From Fidelibacterota bacterium (GTDB lineage Bacteria > Fidelibacterota > UBA2242 > B5-G15), in NCBI GenBank assembly GCA_003645825.1, contig QNCQ01000147.1, forward strand, positions 1-5,296: a stretch of 5,296 bases of DNA, in the 5' to 3' direction. This document shows, piece after piece, positions 1 through 4,227 of the stretch. Made by a program: the position numbers and the translations under genes. Numbering within the stretch: the first letter of the stretch is position 1; every line of letters begins with the position of its first letter. The notes under the pieces were generated by a model that was not told the origin of the DNA, searched no databases, and saw nothing but the letters and a program-made list of their open reading frames with translations.

Positions 1-167
1 ATTTGCCAGATCAAAATCTTTCCTTTCCTCTCTCATTACACAATTCAACACCTCCTCCAGAAGTAGCTTATCTTGTCTAGCAAGAAGATGACTCCCAATT
101 CTCCCTAATAACTCCCTAAATGCCTCACTTCATTCCCCATCCTATATCTCCTAATCCCCTCTATCAT
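1..167 (-). pseudogene. Frameshifted helical protein, runs off left edge
   Basis: An ATG at 167-165 sits 5 bases behind a perfect AGGAGG (minus strand, 178-173), so translation almost certainly starts here. The frame reads MIEGIRRYRMGNEV and then stops after 20 residues (stop ending at 105). The -1 frame is open from 129 to the edge and reads as a convincing amphipathic helix, with SEAFRELLGRIGSHLLARQD near its start and EEVLNCVMREERKDF further on. A single missing base near 129, or a -1 shift, would join the two into one protein continuing past the window. I do not recognise the family. I see no canonical slippery heptamer at the junction, so mutation or a sequence error is likelier than recoding. 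It is divergent from the nuclease gene starting at 275. Confidence 0.5.
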
Positions 168-172
168 CTTGA

Positions 173-178
173 CCTCCT
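173..178 (-). promoter_or_regulatory. Strong ribosome binding site for the leftward gene
   Basis: The minus strand reads AGGAGG followed by TCAAG and ATG, a textbook spacing of 5 bases. It decides the start at 167 and shows that the gene was built to be translated even though its frame breaks after 20 codons. Confidence 0.75.
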
Positions 179-274
179 AAATTAACCGTCAAATTGCATC
201 CTACACACAGTTTTTCTTCAAAACCGGTGAAGGCTTCGGCGAAGACGATTAAGATAGGAAATACCAGGAGAATA

Positions 275-706
275 ATGGTTCTTGTGAACAAAGCGCAGGC
301 AGAAAGATTAAAAAAGCAGATTACACTGCAAAGAAGAGGCTATAAAGCTTTTTACGATTCGGAGATGAATGATAAAGGTTTTATAGCGCTTCATGATAGC
401 TGGATAAGGAAGGCAAGATTTGATAAATATGGAAACATAAAAGGGAATTTTGAGGTGGAGTTTGACGTTGGGAAAAAGCTTGTAGATCTGGGTTACAGAA
501 TTGAATTTAATTATGACATAAAGAACTATCGTGGTGGTCCTGTTGATTTTATTCTGAACGGGAAGAAATTTGAATTAAAGACACCAGATTCAAGTAATGC
601 GATATCGATTTATAAAAGTTTTGCAAGAAAAAGGAAGGGGCAGGTATATCAAAGCGATTATTATATGATAAATCTATTAAAAAACTGGAGCAGGAGGAAT
701 ATTTAG
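275..706 (+). CDS. CdiA-CT-like PD-(D/E)XK nuclease, frame 0 part
   Basis: Probable nuclease domain resembling the CdiA C-terminal (CdiA_C) tRNase-type PD-(D/E)XK fold. Seen, numbering from ATG 275: a helix with conserved acids (E60/E62, in FEVEFDVGKKL), then D91 (GGPVDF), then E100-x-K102 (FELKTP), giving the D-x8-E-x-K signature, then KGQ near residue 123 and a hydrophobic strand YYMINL. In the family these line the metal site; members act as contact-dependent or polymorphic toxins and also occur in phage proteins. The start is chosen at ATG 275 because AGGAG (266-270) precedes it; the frame is open back to a TTG at 194 with no ribosome site, though residues coded there also look protein-like. 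Frame 0 ends abruptly within the domain, before the expected last helix and strands, which lie in the -1 frame (685-807). Either recoding, a one-base deletion in the A6 tract, or a read error explains this. Confidence 0.6.
   Translation: MVLVNKAQAERLKKQITLQRRGYKAFYDSEMNDKGFIALHDSWIRKARFDKYGNIKGNFEVEFDVGKKLVDLGYRIEFNYDIKNYRGGPVDFILNGKKFELKTPDSSNAISIYKSFARKRKGQVYQSDYYMINLLKNWSRRNI
679..685 (+). other. A AAA AAC -1 slippery heptamer
   Basis: In the nuclease frame the bases read TTA AAA AAC, giving an in-phase X XXY YYZ heptamer A AAA AAC. This is a known -1 site (the MMTV gag-pro type). The -1 frame immediately after it is open to 807 and supplies the missing end of the nuclease domain. No dnaX-like upstream Shine-Dalgarno at the right spacing and no obvious strong stem just downstream are seen; an AGGAGG lies downstream at 692-697. 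An A6 run is also a common place for one-base deletions. Confidence 0.45.
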
Positions 707-807
707 AGCTAAGACAAAAAGTGTTAAGCTGGCTGAGAGCTCATCCTGGGAAAAAAGTTTATCTATTTTCTAACTTAAAGAGGTTCTACTTAGAGGAGAT
801 AAAATGA
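685..807 (+). CDS. -1 frame C-terminal end of the nuclease
   Basis: Forty codons in the -1 frame directly after the A AAA AAC heptamer, with no start codon of their own at a sensible place. They encode a helix (EQEEYLELRQKVLSWL) followed by two short strands (KKVYLFS and RFYLEEI), the helix-strand-strand ending expected of this nuclease family after the KGQ and YYMINL elements of frame 0. The stop TGA at 805-807 overlaps the ATG of the next gene (ATGA), normal coupling in a bacterial operon, which argues that this frame is or was the real end of the gene. Not a separate gene: read it as the second part of the product starting at 275. Confidence 0.6.
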   Translation: MEQEEYLELRQKVLSWLRAHPGKKVYLFSNLKRFYLEEIK

Positions 808-998
808 AAAGTAAATATGAGTCTTTTTCTGAATCCTTAAGGGAATCTCCCCCTGAGAGTGAAAAAGAGGTATATGCTCTCTATGGGTATTTCGTAGGAT
901 ACTATGAGAATGGCAAATTAACCGTTGAGGAGCTTCACAAATTACGAGAGCAGTTAGGTTTAACTGTAGATGACGTTGATGAACTGGGGATAGGTTAG
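804..998 (+). CDS. Small acidic protein, possible nuclease partner
   Basis: A 64-residue protein of unknown family. It is strongly acidic: 14 Asp/Glu against 7 Lys/Arg. The N-terminal third is Ser/Glu/Pro-rich and probably flexible; the rest looks like two helices, with VYALYGYFVGYY in the middle and VEELHKLREQLG plus DDVDEL at the end. The start is firm: GAGGAG at 793-798 lies 5 bases upstream, and the ATG overlaps the TGA of the nuclease extension. The tight coupling to a toxin-like nuclease and the negative charge suggest an immunity or antitoxin protein; that is inference from position and charge only, as I recognise no immunity family. It could equally be a small phage accessory protein. 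Its stop interlocks with that of the opposing gene at 995-998. Confidence 0.7.
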   Translation: MKSKYESFSESLRESPPESEKEVYALYGYFVGYYENGKLTVEELHKLREQLGLTVDDVDELGIG

Positions 999-1312
999 AA
1001 ATTTTTTAAGTTTGTGAGGAGCTTCTTGCTGAGGATGTTTGCAACTCTGCTTTTTTCTACTTTTGTAAGTCCCAGGAATGTCCACTTAATTCGGGATTTT
1101 CCTGTTCCCAGGAAATTATGGTATGCGGCGAGCTGTGCAGGGGTTGGAGAATCTGGCCACGGGGCGGTCGTTCTGTACGAGTCATTGAAATAACCAATTT
1201 TCCCGATGGGGATTCCTTTTTCATACTCAACTTTAGCACATAGAGCCTGAAGCATTTGCCCGGTATGATTATAAGGAATCTTTGATAGATCAGAATGTAA
1301 AAATAAACTCAA
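995..1312 (-). CDS. Unrecognised 105-aa protein
   Basis: An open leftward frame of 105 codons whose product looks like a real folded protein: mixed polarity, Trp, Tyr and Pro spread through the middle (APWPDSPTPAQLAAYHNFLG), then a basic C-terminal third (KSRIKWTFLGLTKVEKSRV, ending KKLLTNLKNF). The start is a TTG at 1312 with an AAGGT-like site about 7 bases upstream; no better start exists before an in-frame TAG a few codons earlier, so the N-terminus may be truncated. GC is locally higher around 1120-1200 than in the neighbours, which might mean a different origin. It converges on the acidic gene, the two stops sharing TTAG at 995-998. I do not recognise the family. No competing rightward frame is convincing here. 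Confidence 0.45.
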   Translation of the reverse strand: MSLFLHSDLSKIPYNHTGQMLQALCAKVEYEKGIPIGKIGYFNDSYRTTAPWPDSPTPAQLAAYHNFLGTGKSRIKWTFLGLTKVEKSRVANILSKKLLTNLKNF

Positions 1313-1446
1313 CGGAGGTACCTTTATCTATGCTTACTAATTTCAATTGACTTCTATTGCATCCCCTATTCGTATCTCAACCTTGCTTTTATTCCTTTCC
1401 AATCATACATTTTTCTAAGAAATTATAGAAATTAGAGGGGGTGAGG

Positions 1447-1611
1447 ATGCACAGACAGATGAAAAAGGAGTTAAAATTCGTTGGGAAAGCTGCTTTTATT
1501 ACCCTTTTAATATTACTATTCTCACTTACCATCTTTCCATTACATATTTTTATTCTCATTTTACCTGCTGCGCTTACGATCGCTATCATCTATACTTTAT
1601 ACAAAATTTGA
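1447..1611 (+). CDS. 54-aa two-helix membrane protein
   Basis: A short rightward gene with an excellent ribosome site: AGGGGGTGA (1435-1444 region), one base off the ideal anti-SD complement, 5 bases before ATG 1447. The product starts with a basic stretch (MHRQMKKELKFVGK) followed by two hydrophobic segments, about residues 15-31 and 34-52, the second closing with IIYTLYKI. By the positive-inside rule the N-terminus stays in the cytoplasm and the chain crosses twice. Size and shape recall small phage membrane proteins such as holins, but there is no specific motif, so no function is claimed. Its end overlaps by about 22 bases the leftward mini-ORF (1590-1676), so it converges on the left chaperone-like module, mirroring the membrane gene at 2441-2659. 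Confidence 0.6.
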   Translation: MHRQMKKELKFVGKAAFITLLILLFSLTIFPLHIFILILPAALTIAIIYTLYKI

Positions 1612-1676
1612 TCTCGTTTCCTGCGAAACCACCTGACCGCATCAATGAAATACATATTCTCAACTATAGGTTTCAT
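1590..1676 (-). CDS. 28-aa mini-ORF after the left -1 extension
   Basis: ATG 1676 overlaps the TGA of the left -1 extension (ATGA). The 28-residue product MKPIVENMYFIDAVRWFRRK... is basic at its end. It resembles the mini-ORF after the right module: both start M-K, then I-V/L-E, then F-x-x/D-A-V/I-x-W, then arginines (compare KEILEKVTFREAIEWTLLRS). The same position and same pattern in two diverged modules argue that this tiny frame is coding. Phage tail-chaperone loci often carry a further very short reading frame here (for example GpE-like peptides), but I cannot assign a family. It overlaps the end of the convergent membrane protein gene. Confidence 0.4.
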   Translation of the reverse strand: MKPIVENMYFIDAVRWFRRKRDQILYKV

Positions 1677-1834
1677 ATAAAATTTCCCTTCCGAAAGAAT
1701 ATAAATATCATCTCCTCAATAACTTCCCGTGACGTTCTCTCTTCAAAGTTTTCAAAAAATTCTTCTATTTCACTGCTTTGTTTATTACCCTGAGCAAGCT
1801 TTTGAATCTCTCGATCAATTTCCTGTCTATGGAT
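1673..1834 (-). CDS. Left -1 extension (tail-chaperone GT-like)
   Basis: Fifty-three codons in the -1 frame starting right at the slippery heptamer T TTT TTA (1840-1834) of the left chaperone-like gene. The sequence is Glu-rich and helical: IHRQEIDREIQKLAQGNKQS at first, EIEEFFENFEERTSREVIEE later, then a hydrophobic FIFF end. It aligns with the right extension: R-x(2-3)-DRE-I/V-x-x-L early and E-I/V-E-E-x-F-x-x-x-x-E later. Agreement of the alternative frame between two diverged copies is the main evidence that it is translated, by -1 frameshifting from the 0 frame rather than from its own start. Its stop couples to the mini-ORF at 1676. Confidence 0.5.
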   Translation of the reverse strand: MHRQEIDREIQKLAQGNKQSSEIEEFFENFEERTSREVIEEMIFIFFRKGNFI

Positions 1835-1962
1835 AAAAAATCTTCAATCACCTCCAGTGCCATCTCCGCAGGTAGTGAATTAAGCCCCTCCTCACTCACC
1901 TCTCCATCCAGAGGCTTTAATACAATTCGAAAAAACCCATTAAGAAGTCCCTTTTTATTCAA
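1765..1962 (-). CDS. Tail assembly chaperone-like protein, left copy, 5'-truncated
   Basis: A short helical acidic protein whose core LPAEMALEVIEDFLSIDRKL matches the right copy (IPNSVLFEVISDFLALNGRW). Upstream, GFFRIVLKP aligns with RFLFIILNG, and similarity continues before the TTG at 1962 (IIDFF against IVDLL), so that TTG is not the ancestral start: the frame is open only to 2001 and then meets TGA. The 5' part of the gene seems to have been lost at the junction with the right copy. Slippery site in mid-gene, a short 0-frame ending (stop 1765-1767) and a long -1 extension are the hallmarks of G/GT-type tail assembly chaperones, which bind the tape measure protein during tail building. The assignment rests on gene architecture, not on a recognised motif. 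Confidence 0.5.
   Translation of the reverse strand: MNKKGLLNGFFRIVLKPLDGEVSEEGLNSLPAEMALEVIEDFLSIDRKLIERFKSLLRVINKAVK
1834..1840 (-). other. T TTT TTA -1 slippery heptamer, left copy
   Basis: On the minus strand the 0 frame reads GAT TTT TTA TCC, so T TTT TTA is in the X XXY YYZ phase (the HIV-1 gag-pol type). The -1 frame beyond it is open for 53 codons. The identical heptamer in the identical reading phase lies in the paralog at 2209-2215. Confidence 0.6.
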
Positions 1963-1975
1963 ACTCTTAAAAAAA

Positions 1976-2015
1976 TCAATAATACTACTCTTAACTCTTG
2001 GTCAAAACAAAGAAT
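1976..2015. other. Head-to-head junction of the two modules
   Basis: Leftward homology to the paralog extends to about base 1983 and the open frame to 2001. On the other strand, protein-like sequence of the right copy begins near 2005 (QNKELIKLW), and everything upstream of it in that frame is just the antisense of the left copy. Neither gene has a credible start codon with a ribosome site here, and no promoter pair is visible between them. The layout (3' parts of two paralogs back to back) is what one end of an inversion with breakpoints inside both genes would leave. No long flanking inverted repeat is seen. Confidence 0.4.
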
Positions 2016-2290
2016 TGATAAAACTCTGGAAGGAGGCTGGGTTATCTGCTGAAAAATTAAAAAACATCCAGGATTTAAACGGAATAGTAGATCTGCTGAT
2101 AGAGGAAGAGATTCTGGAGCGTTTTCTTTTCATTATTTTAAACGGTCCAAAGGAGGAAATAGACTGGGATGCAATCCCGAATAGCGTTTTATTTGAGGTG
2201 ATTTCTGATTTTTTAGCATTAAACGGGCGGTGGATAGAGAAGTTGAAGAACTTCTTGAACGATTTCCTGAGCGGAGAAAGGACGAAGTAG
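2015..2290 (+). CDS. Tail assembly chaperone-like protein, right copy, start uncertain
   Basis: A helical 91-residue frame from TTG 2015: LIKLWKEAGLSAEKL, then a helix EEEILERFLFIILNG, then a loop GPKEEIDWDAIP and the core helix VLFEVISDFL, ending LKNFLNDFLSGERTK. It is a diverged paralog of the leftward gene at 1765-1962 (same core, same loop, same slippery site). The frame is open much further upstream (to 1778), but that part is antisense of the left copy and reads Ser/Leu/Pro-rich, so it is not counted. TTG 2015 has no ribosome site; the true 5' end is probably missing. About two thirds of the way along, the T TTT TTA heptamer (2209-2215) would switch some ribosomes to the -1 frame. Function, from architecture only: phage tail assembly chaperone. 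Confidence 0.5.
   Translation: MIKLWKEAGLSAEKLKNIQDLNGIVDLLIEEEILERFLFIILNGPKEEIDWDAIPNSVLFEVISDFLALNGRWIEKLKNFLNDFLSGERTK
2209..2215 (+). other. T TTT TTA -1 slippery heptamer, right copy
   Basis: The 0 frame reads GAT TTT TTA GCA, placing T TTT TTA exactly in X XXY YYZ phase. The -1 frame starting AGC ATT AAA is open for 47 codons. An imperfect stem can be drawn at 2242-2260, but it lies about 27 bases downstream, too far to be a normal stimulator. Confidence 0.6.
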
Positions 2291-2358
2291 AAGAGTCCTT
2301 TGATTCCTTAGATGAACCAGACAAAGAAGAAGAAACTAATCGTCTGGTTTTTGCCTGA
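2215..2358 (+). CDS. Right -1 extension (tail-chaperone GT-like)
   Basis: Forty-seven codons in the -1 frame after the heptamer. The product is highly charged: SIKRAVDREVEELLERF, then ERRKDEVEESFDSLDEP and a Glu-rich stretch before NRLVFA. It matches the left extension in the DRE-V-x-x-L and EVEESF elements. The 0 frame of the same DNA (to 2290) is also protein-like, so 2215-2290 is dual coding. A GTG at 2230 could in principle start it, but no ribosome site precedes it, and entry by frameshift is the better reading. The stop is TGA 2356-2358; the mini-ORF follows 14 bases later. Confidence 0.5.
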   Translation, partial: SIKRAVDREVEELLERFPERRKDEVEESFDSLDEPDKEEETNRLVFA

Positions 2359-2372
2359 GCGGTGGAGATATA

Positions 2373-2444
2373 TTGAAGGGAAAAGAGATACTGGAAAAGG
2401 TGACATTTAGAGAGGCTATTGAATGGACCTTACTAAGAAGTTAA
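2373..2444 (+). CDS. 23-aa mini-ORF after the right -1 extension
   Basis: TTG 2373 stands 5 bases behind GGTGGAG (2361-2367), a good ribosome site. The product MKGKEILEKVTFREAIEWTL ends LRS. It corresponds in position and pattern (K-x-I-L-E, F-x-E-A-I-x-W) to the mini-ORF at 1590-1676, which supports both. The protein may be truncated, since the convergent membrane gene begins its stop codon at 2441. No family is recognised. Confidence 0.4.
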   Translation: MKGKEILEKVTFREAIEWTLLRS

Positions 2445-2659
2445 TCATCAATATGTTTCAAAATGTAACCAATGCTATAAGCGAAAAAAGCTATTAATAT
2501 GATAGAAGATAAAAGGAGAGATTTTGTTTTGGCATATATAATGCCTGCTACGATGAGAGATAACAAAGGAAATAATTTTATAGCTAATATCAGCCTAAGC
2601 ACAACAAATAAACCCTTTATCCCATTAAGTAGAATTTTCATCACGGATAAATGTAACAC
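2441..2659 (-). CDS. 72-aa (or 66-aa) membrane protein
   Basis: A leftward gene for a small integral membrane protein: hydrophobic segments at about residues 28-43 and 48-66, separated by the short basic loop AKTK, with a preceding amphipathic or third hydrophobic stretch (residues 14-27) and the tail LKHIDD. Two starts are possible, GTG 2659 and ATG 2641 (six residues shorter); neither has a clear ribosome site. It converges on the right chaperone-like module, its stop codon touching that of the mini-ORF, just as the membrane gene at 1447-1611 converges on the left module. Similarity between the two membrane proteins is weak (a shared hydrophobic ending, YTLYKI against YILKHI), so common origin is only suggested. 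Function unknown; a holin-like role is a guess. Confidence 0.55.
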   Translation of the reverse strand: MLHLSVMKILLNGIKGLFVVLRLILAIKLFPLLSLIVAGIIYAKTKSLLLSSIILIAFFAYSIGYILKHIDD

Positions 2660-2671
2660 AGGGTAAATAAT

Positions 2672-2929
2672 ATGTCAACAAATAATGAAATAACAACTGG
2701 GAAAGTTCATGCACATGGTGGTACGACAGAATTGATTAAATTAAGAATAATGGGTGGAGGTTTTTCAAAGATTAGGATTCATATCCAGAAATGCCAGTAA
2801 TGAGGAGTTAATTTATTCTGCAAGGGAGCTTAATCCAGATTATCCTGGAATTTTTGACTTATCCTGCTAGGAGATTTTGGAAAAATTAGTGTAGATCAAA
2901 GAAACCCAATTGTAGAAACCGCTATTTAA
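2672..2929 (+). pseudogene. Frameshifted remnant of an unrecognised 85-codon gene
   Basis: ATG 2672 opens a frame reading MSTNNEITTGKVHAHGG and on through TTELIKLRIMGG, which stops at 2800. Protein-like sequence then continues in a second frame (SNEELIYSARELNPDYPGIF, to about 2855) and returns to the first frame (ILLGDFGKISVDQRNPIVET, stop 2927-2929). Two compensating indels would make one 85-residue protein. The pieces join smoothly in polarity, which is unlikely by chance, so this is either a decayed gene or sequence with two base errors. AGGG about 8 bases before the ATG is a weak ribosome site. I do not recognise the family. Confidence 0.4.
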
Positions 2930-3251
2930 ATTTATACTTTCCCAAGAAAATCCGGGGTGAGAACATGTAATACCCGATCTTTAAACATTACGGTTTGTTT
3001 GTGAACTTTTTATAATCCTTTGGTTTCCTCACCATCGCTACGGCCCGAGCCCGCCGTAGAGGAAACATATAGCTTCCTAATCTGCGTCTTGCTTGGTTTT
3101 ATATCTCTACTGTTAACCAGTACTTTGCAATTCTGTGATTTGGTAATTGAAGGAGATAACTCTGTAGTGAACGATACTTAGCAGTATTATGTTTAGCTGA
3201 ATTTAAGAGTCTTTGTAAAAGGAAGAGATAAGGTGAAGGCAAACCCTTTAA
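2930..3251. other. Intergenic stretch without a convincing gene
   Basis: No complete gene is seen. It holds a TATAAT box (3011-3016), a GC-rich hairpin (3023-3066), and on the minus strand a 55-codon frame (3177-3010, ending GSGRSDGEETKGL) that lacks any ATG, GTG or TTG start and may be the end of a lost gene or mere chance. The operon on the right ends at 3252 without a clear intrinsic terminator here: no stem followed by a T run on the minus strand. Confidence 0.5.
3023..3066. repeat. GC-rich bulged hairpin
   Basis: Inner stem CTACGGC (3038-3044) pairs with GCCGTAG (3053-3059) around an 8-base loop; outer stem GTTTCCT (3023-3029) pairs with AGGAAAC (3060-3066), with an 8-base bulge on the left side only. 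All 14 pairs are perfect. It is far richer in GC than its surroundings and has no T tract, so it is not a standard terminator. A TATAAT at 3011-3016 would place a transcription start at about 3023, at the foot of the hairpin, so a small structured RNA is conceivable; no -35 box is evident. Confidence 0.5.
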
Positions 3252-4202
3252 TTATATATCGAGCGTCAAACCCTCGTATGCAAGGATGATTTCAAGCTTT
3301 GATTTTGGATAGTTGATATTTTTGAAGTCGATAGCTTTTTTGTAAACCGAGTAGATTTCAAAATCACTTCGCTCTGGTTCATGATGAAATAGAGCAAGTT
3401 TTTTTACTCCAGCGGCTACTGATAGATCTACTCCAATCAGTGCTGAGCTGTGTCCCCAGTCCTCTTTGTGGACAGCTTCTTCGAAAGTATACTGGGCATC
3501 GAAAACGAGCAGGTCTGCTCCTCTAAAGAAATCTATGTACGGTTTGTTATCATTGAGGTTCAGGTTTTTGTATTCGGAATCCGTCGCGTAGATAAAGGTT
3601 TTTCCATTGTAGGTTACCCGATATCCATAAGAACCACCAGGGTGATAGAGCTTTTTATTTTTTACTTTAATTCCCTCAATGTTTATTTCGGACTCAGGAT
3701 CAAGTTTGACGAATACCTTTTCGGAAGCCATATTATCCAGCGATACGGGGAAAAATCGAAAGTCCTGCTGAAGCCTTAACCTTTCCTCCAGATCAGGATG
3801 AACACTATAAAAGTAAATTTTGGCTTTTGGAAAGTGGGCAGGGGCAAAAAAGGGAAGCCCCATTATATGATCCCAGTGGGTATGGCTTAAAAAAATGTGG
3901 ATTTCCTTTTCATTTTCTAAAAACCCATTTTTCATTAGCTGATTTCCAAGAGGACGTATTCCACTACCCATATCGAAGATAAAAAGCTTATCTTTGACCC
4001 TGAGCTCTACACAAGATGTATTCCCACCAATAACGCCAACATATACGTTATTGAGGTTATTTATATAGTCCTTTATTTTCTGCTTGGCACCAAGGGAATC
4101 TTCGGGTATTTTCTCTATTATTTTAAATATCTTTTGTTTTATTTGATCAGAGTTTGCAGGAGTAGGGATTGAACCTCTTACCCCCCAGAATTTTACTCTC
4201 AT
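3252..4202 (-). CDS. MBL-fold metallo-hydrolase
   Basis: A complete 316-aa metallo-beta-lactamase-fold hydrolase of the RNase Z/phosphodiesterase-like branch (Lactamase_B_2 type). Seen: N-terminal strand MRVKFWGVRGSIPTP, GGNTSCVEL at 59-67, FDMGSG near 76-81, the metal motif SHTHWDH with H107, H109, D111 and H112, then H187 (LYHPGG), D208 (YATDSEY), DWGHS with H251 and LFHHEP with H273/H274. All expected di-metal ligands are present, so it should be active, in the cytoplasm (no signal peptide). Residues 15-56 form a lysine-rich insertion between the first strand and GGNTSC. The true substrate is unknown; members of this branch cleave phosphodiester or related bonds. ATG 4202 follows AGGA by 8 bases. 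Last gene of the leftward operon, 25 bases after the YbjQ gene. Confidence 0.9.
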   Translation of the reverse strand: MRVKFWGVRGSIPTPANSDQIKQKIFKIIEKIPEDSLGAKQKIKDYINNLNNVYVGVIGGNTSCVELRVKDKLFIFDMGSGIRPLGNQLMKNGFLENEKEIHIFLSHTHWDHIMGLPFFAPAHFPKAKIYFYSVHPDLEERLRLQQDFRFFPVSLDNMASEKVFVKLDPESEINIEGIKVKNKKLYHPGGSYGYRVTYNGKTFIYATDSEYKNLNLNDNKPYIDFFRGADLLVFDAQYTFEEAVHKEDWGHSSALIGVDLSVAAGVKKLALFHHEPERSDFEIYSVYKKAIDFKNINYPKSKLEIILAYEGLTLDI

Positions 4203-4227
4203 TGTTTTATTCCTGCGGATAAACGCA

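Noticed and set aside
194..274. Longer start (TTG 194) for the nuclease gene
   Set aside because: No ribosome site before the TTG, while ATG 275 has AGGAG; kept only as a possibility because the intervening residues look protein-like.
1057..1239. 60-codon minus-strand frame
   Set aside because: Shadow of the 995-1312 frame; its product looks random and it has no ribosome site.
1389..1589. 66-codon minus-strand frame
   Set aside because: Antisense of the 54-aa membrane protein, which has a near-ideal ribosome site.
1608..1793. 61-codon plus-strand frame
   Set aside because: Antisense of the left -1 extension and mini-ORF; Ser/Ile-rich shadow.
1778..2000. Upstream half of the long plus-strand frame leading into the right chaperone-like gene
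   Set aside because: It is the antisense of the left paralog, Ser/Leu/Pro-rich with no ribosome site; only the part after about 2005 is homologous to the paralog.
2133..2324. 63-codon minus-strand frame
   Set aside because: Antisense of the right module; Ser/Arg-rich shadow.
2951..2980. Inverted repeat around CGGGGT and TACCCG as a terminator
   Set aside because: Short, imperfect and without a T tract.
3450..3779. 109-codon plus-strand frame
   Set aside because: Lies fully inside the well-supported MBL hydrolase gene on the other strand.
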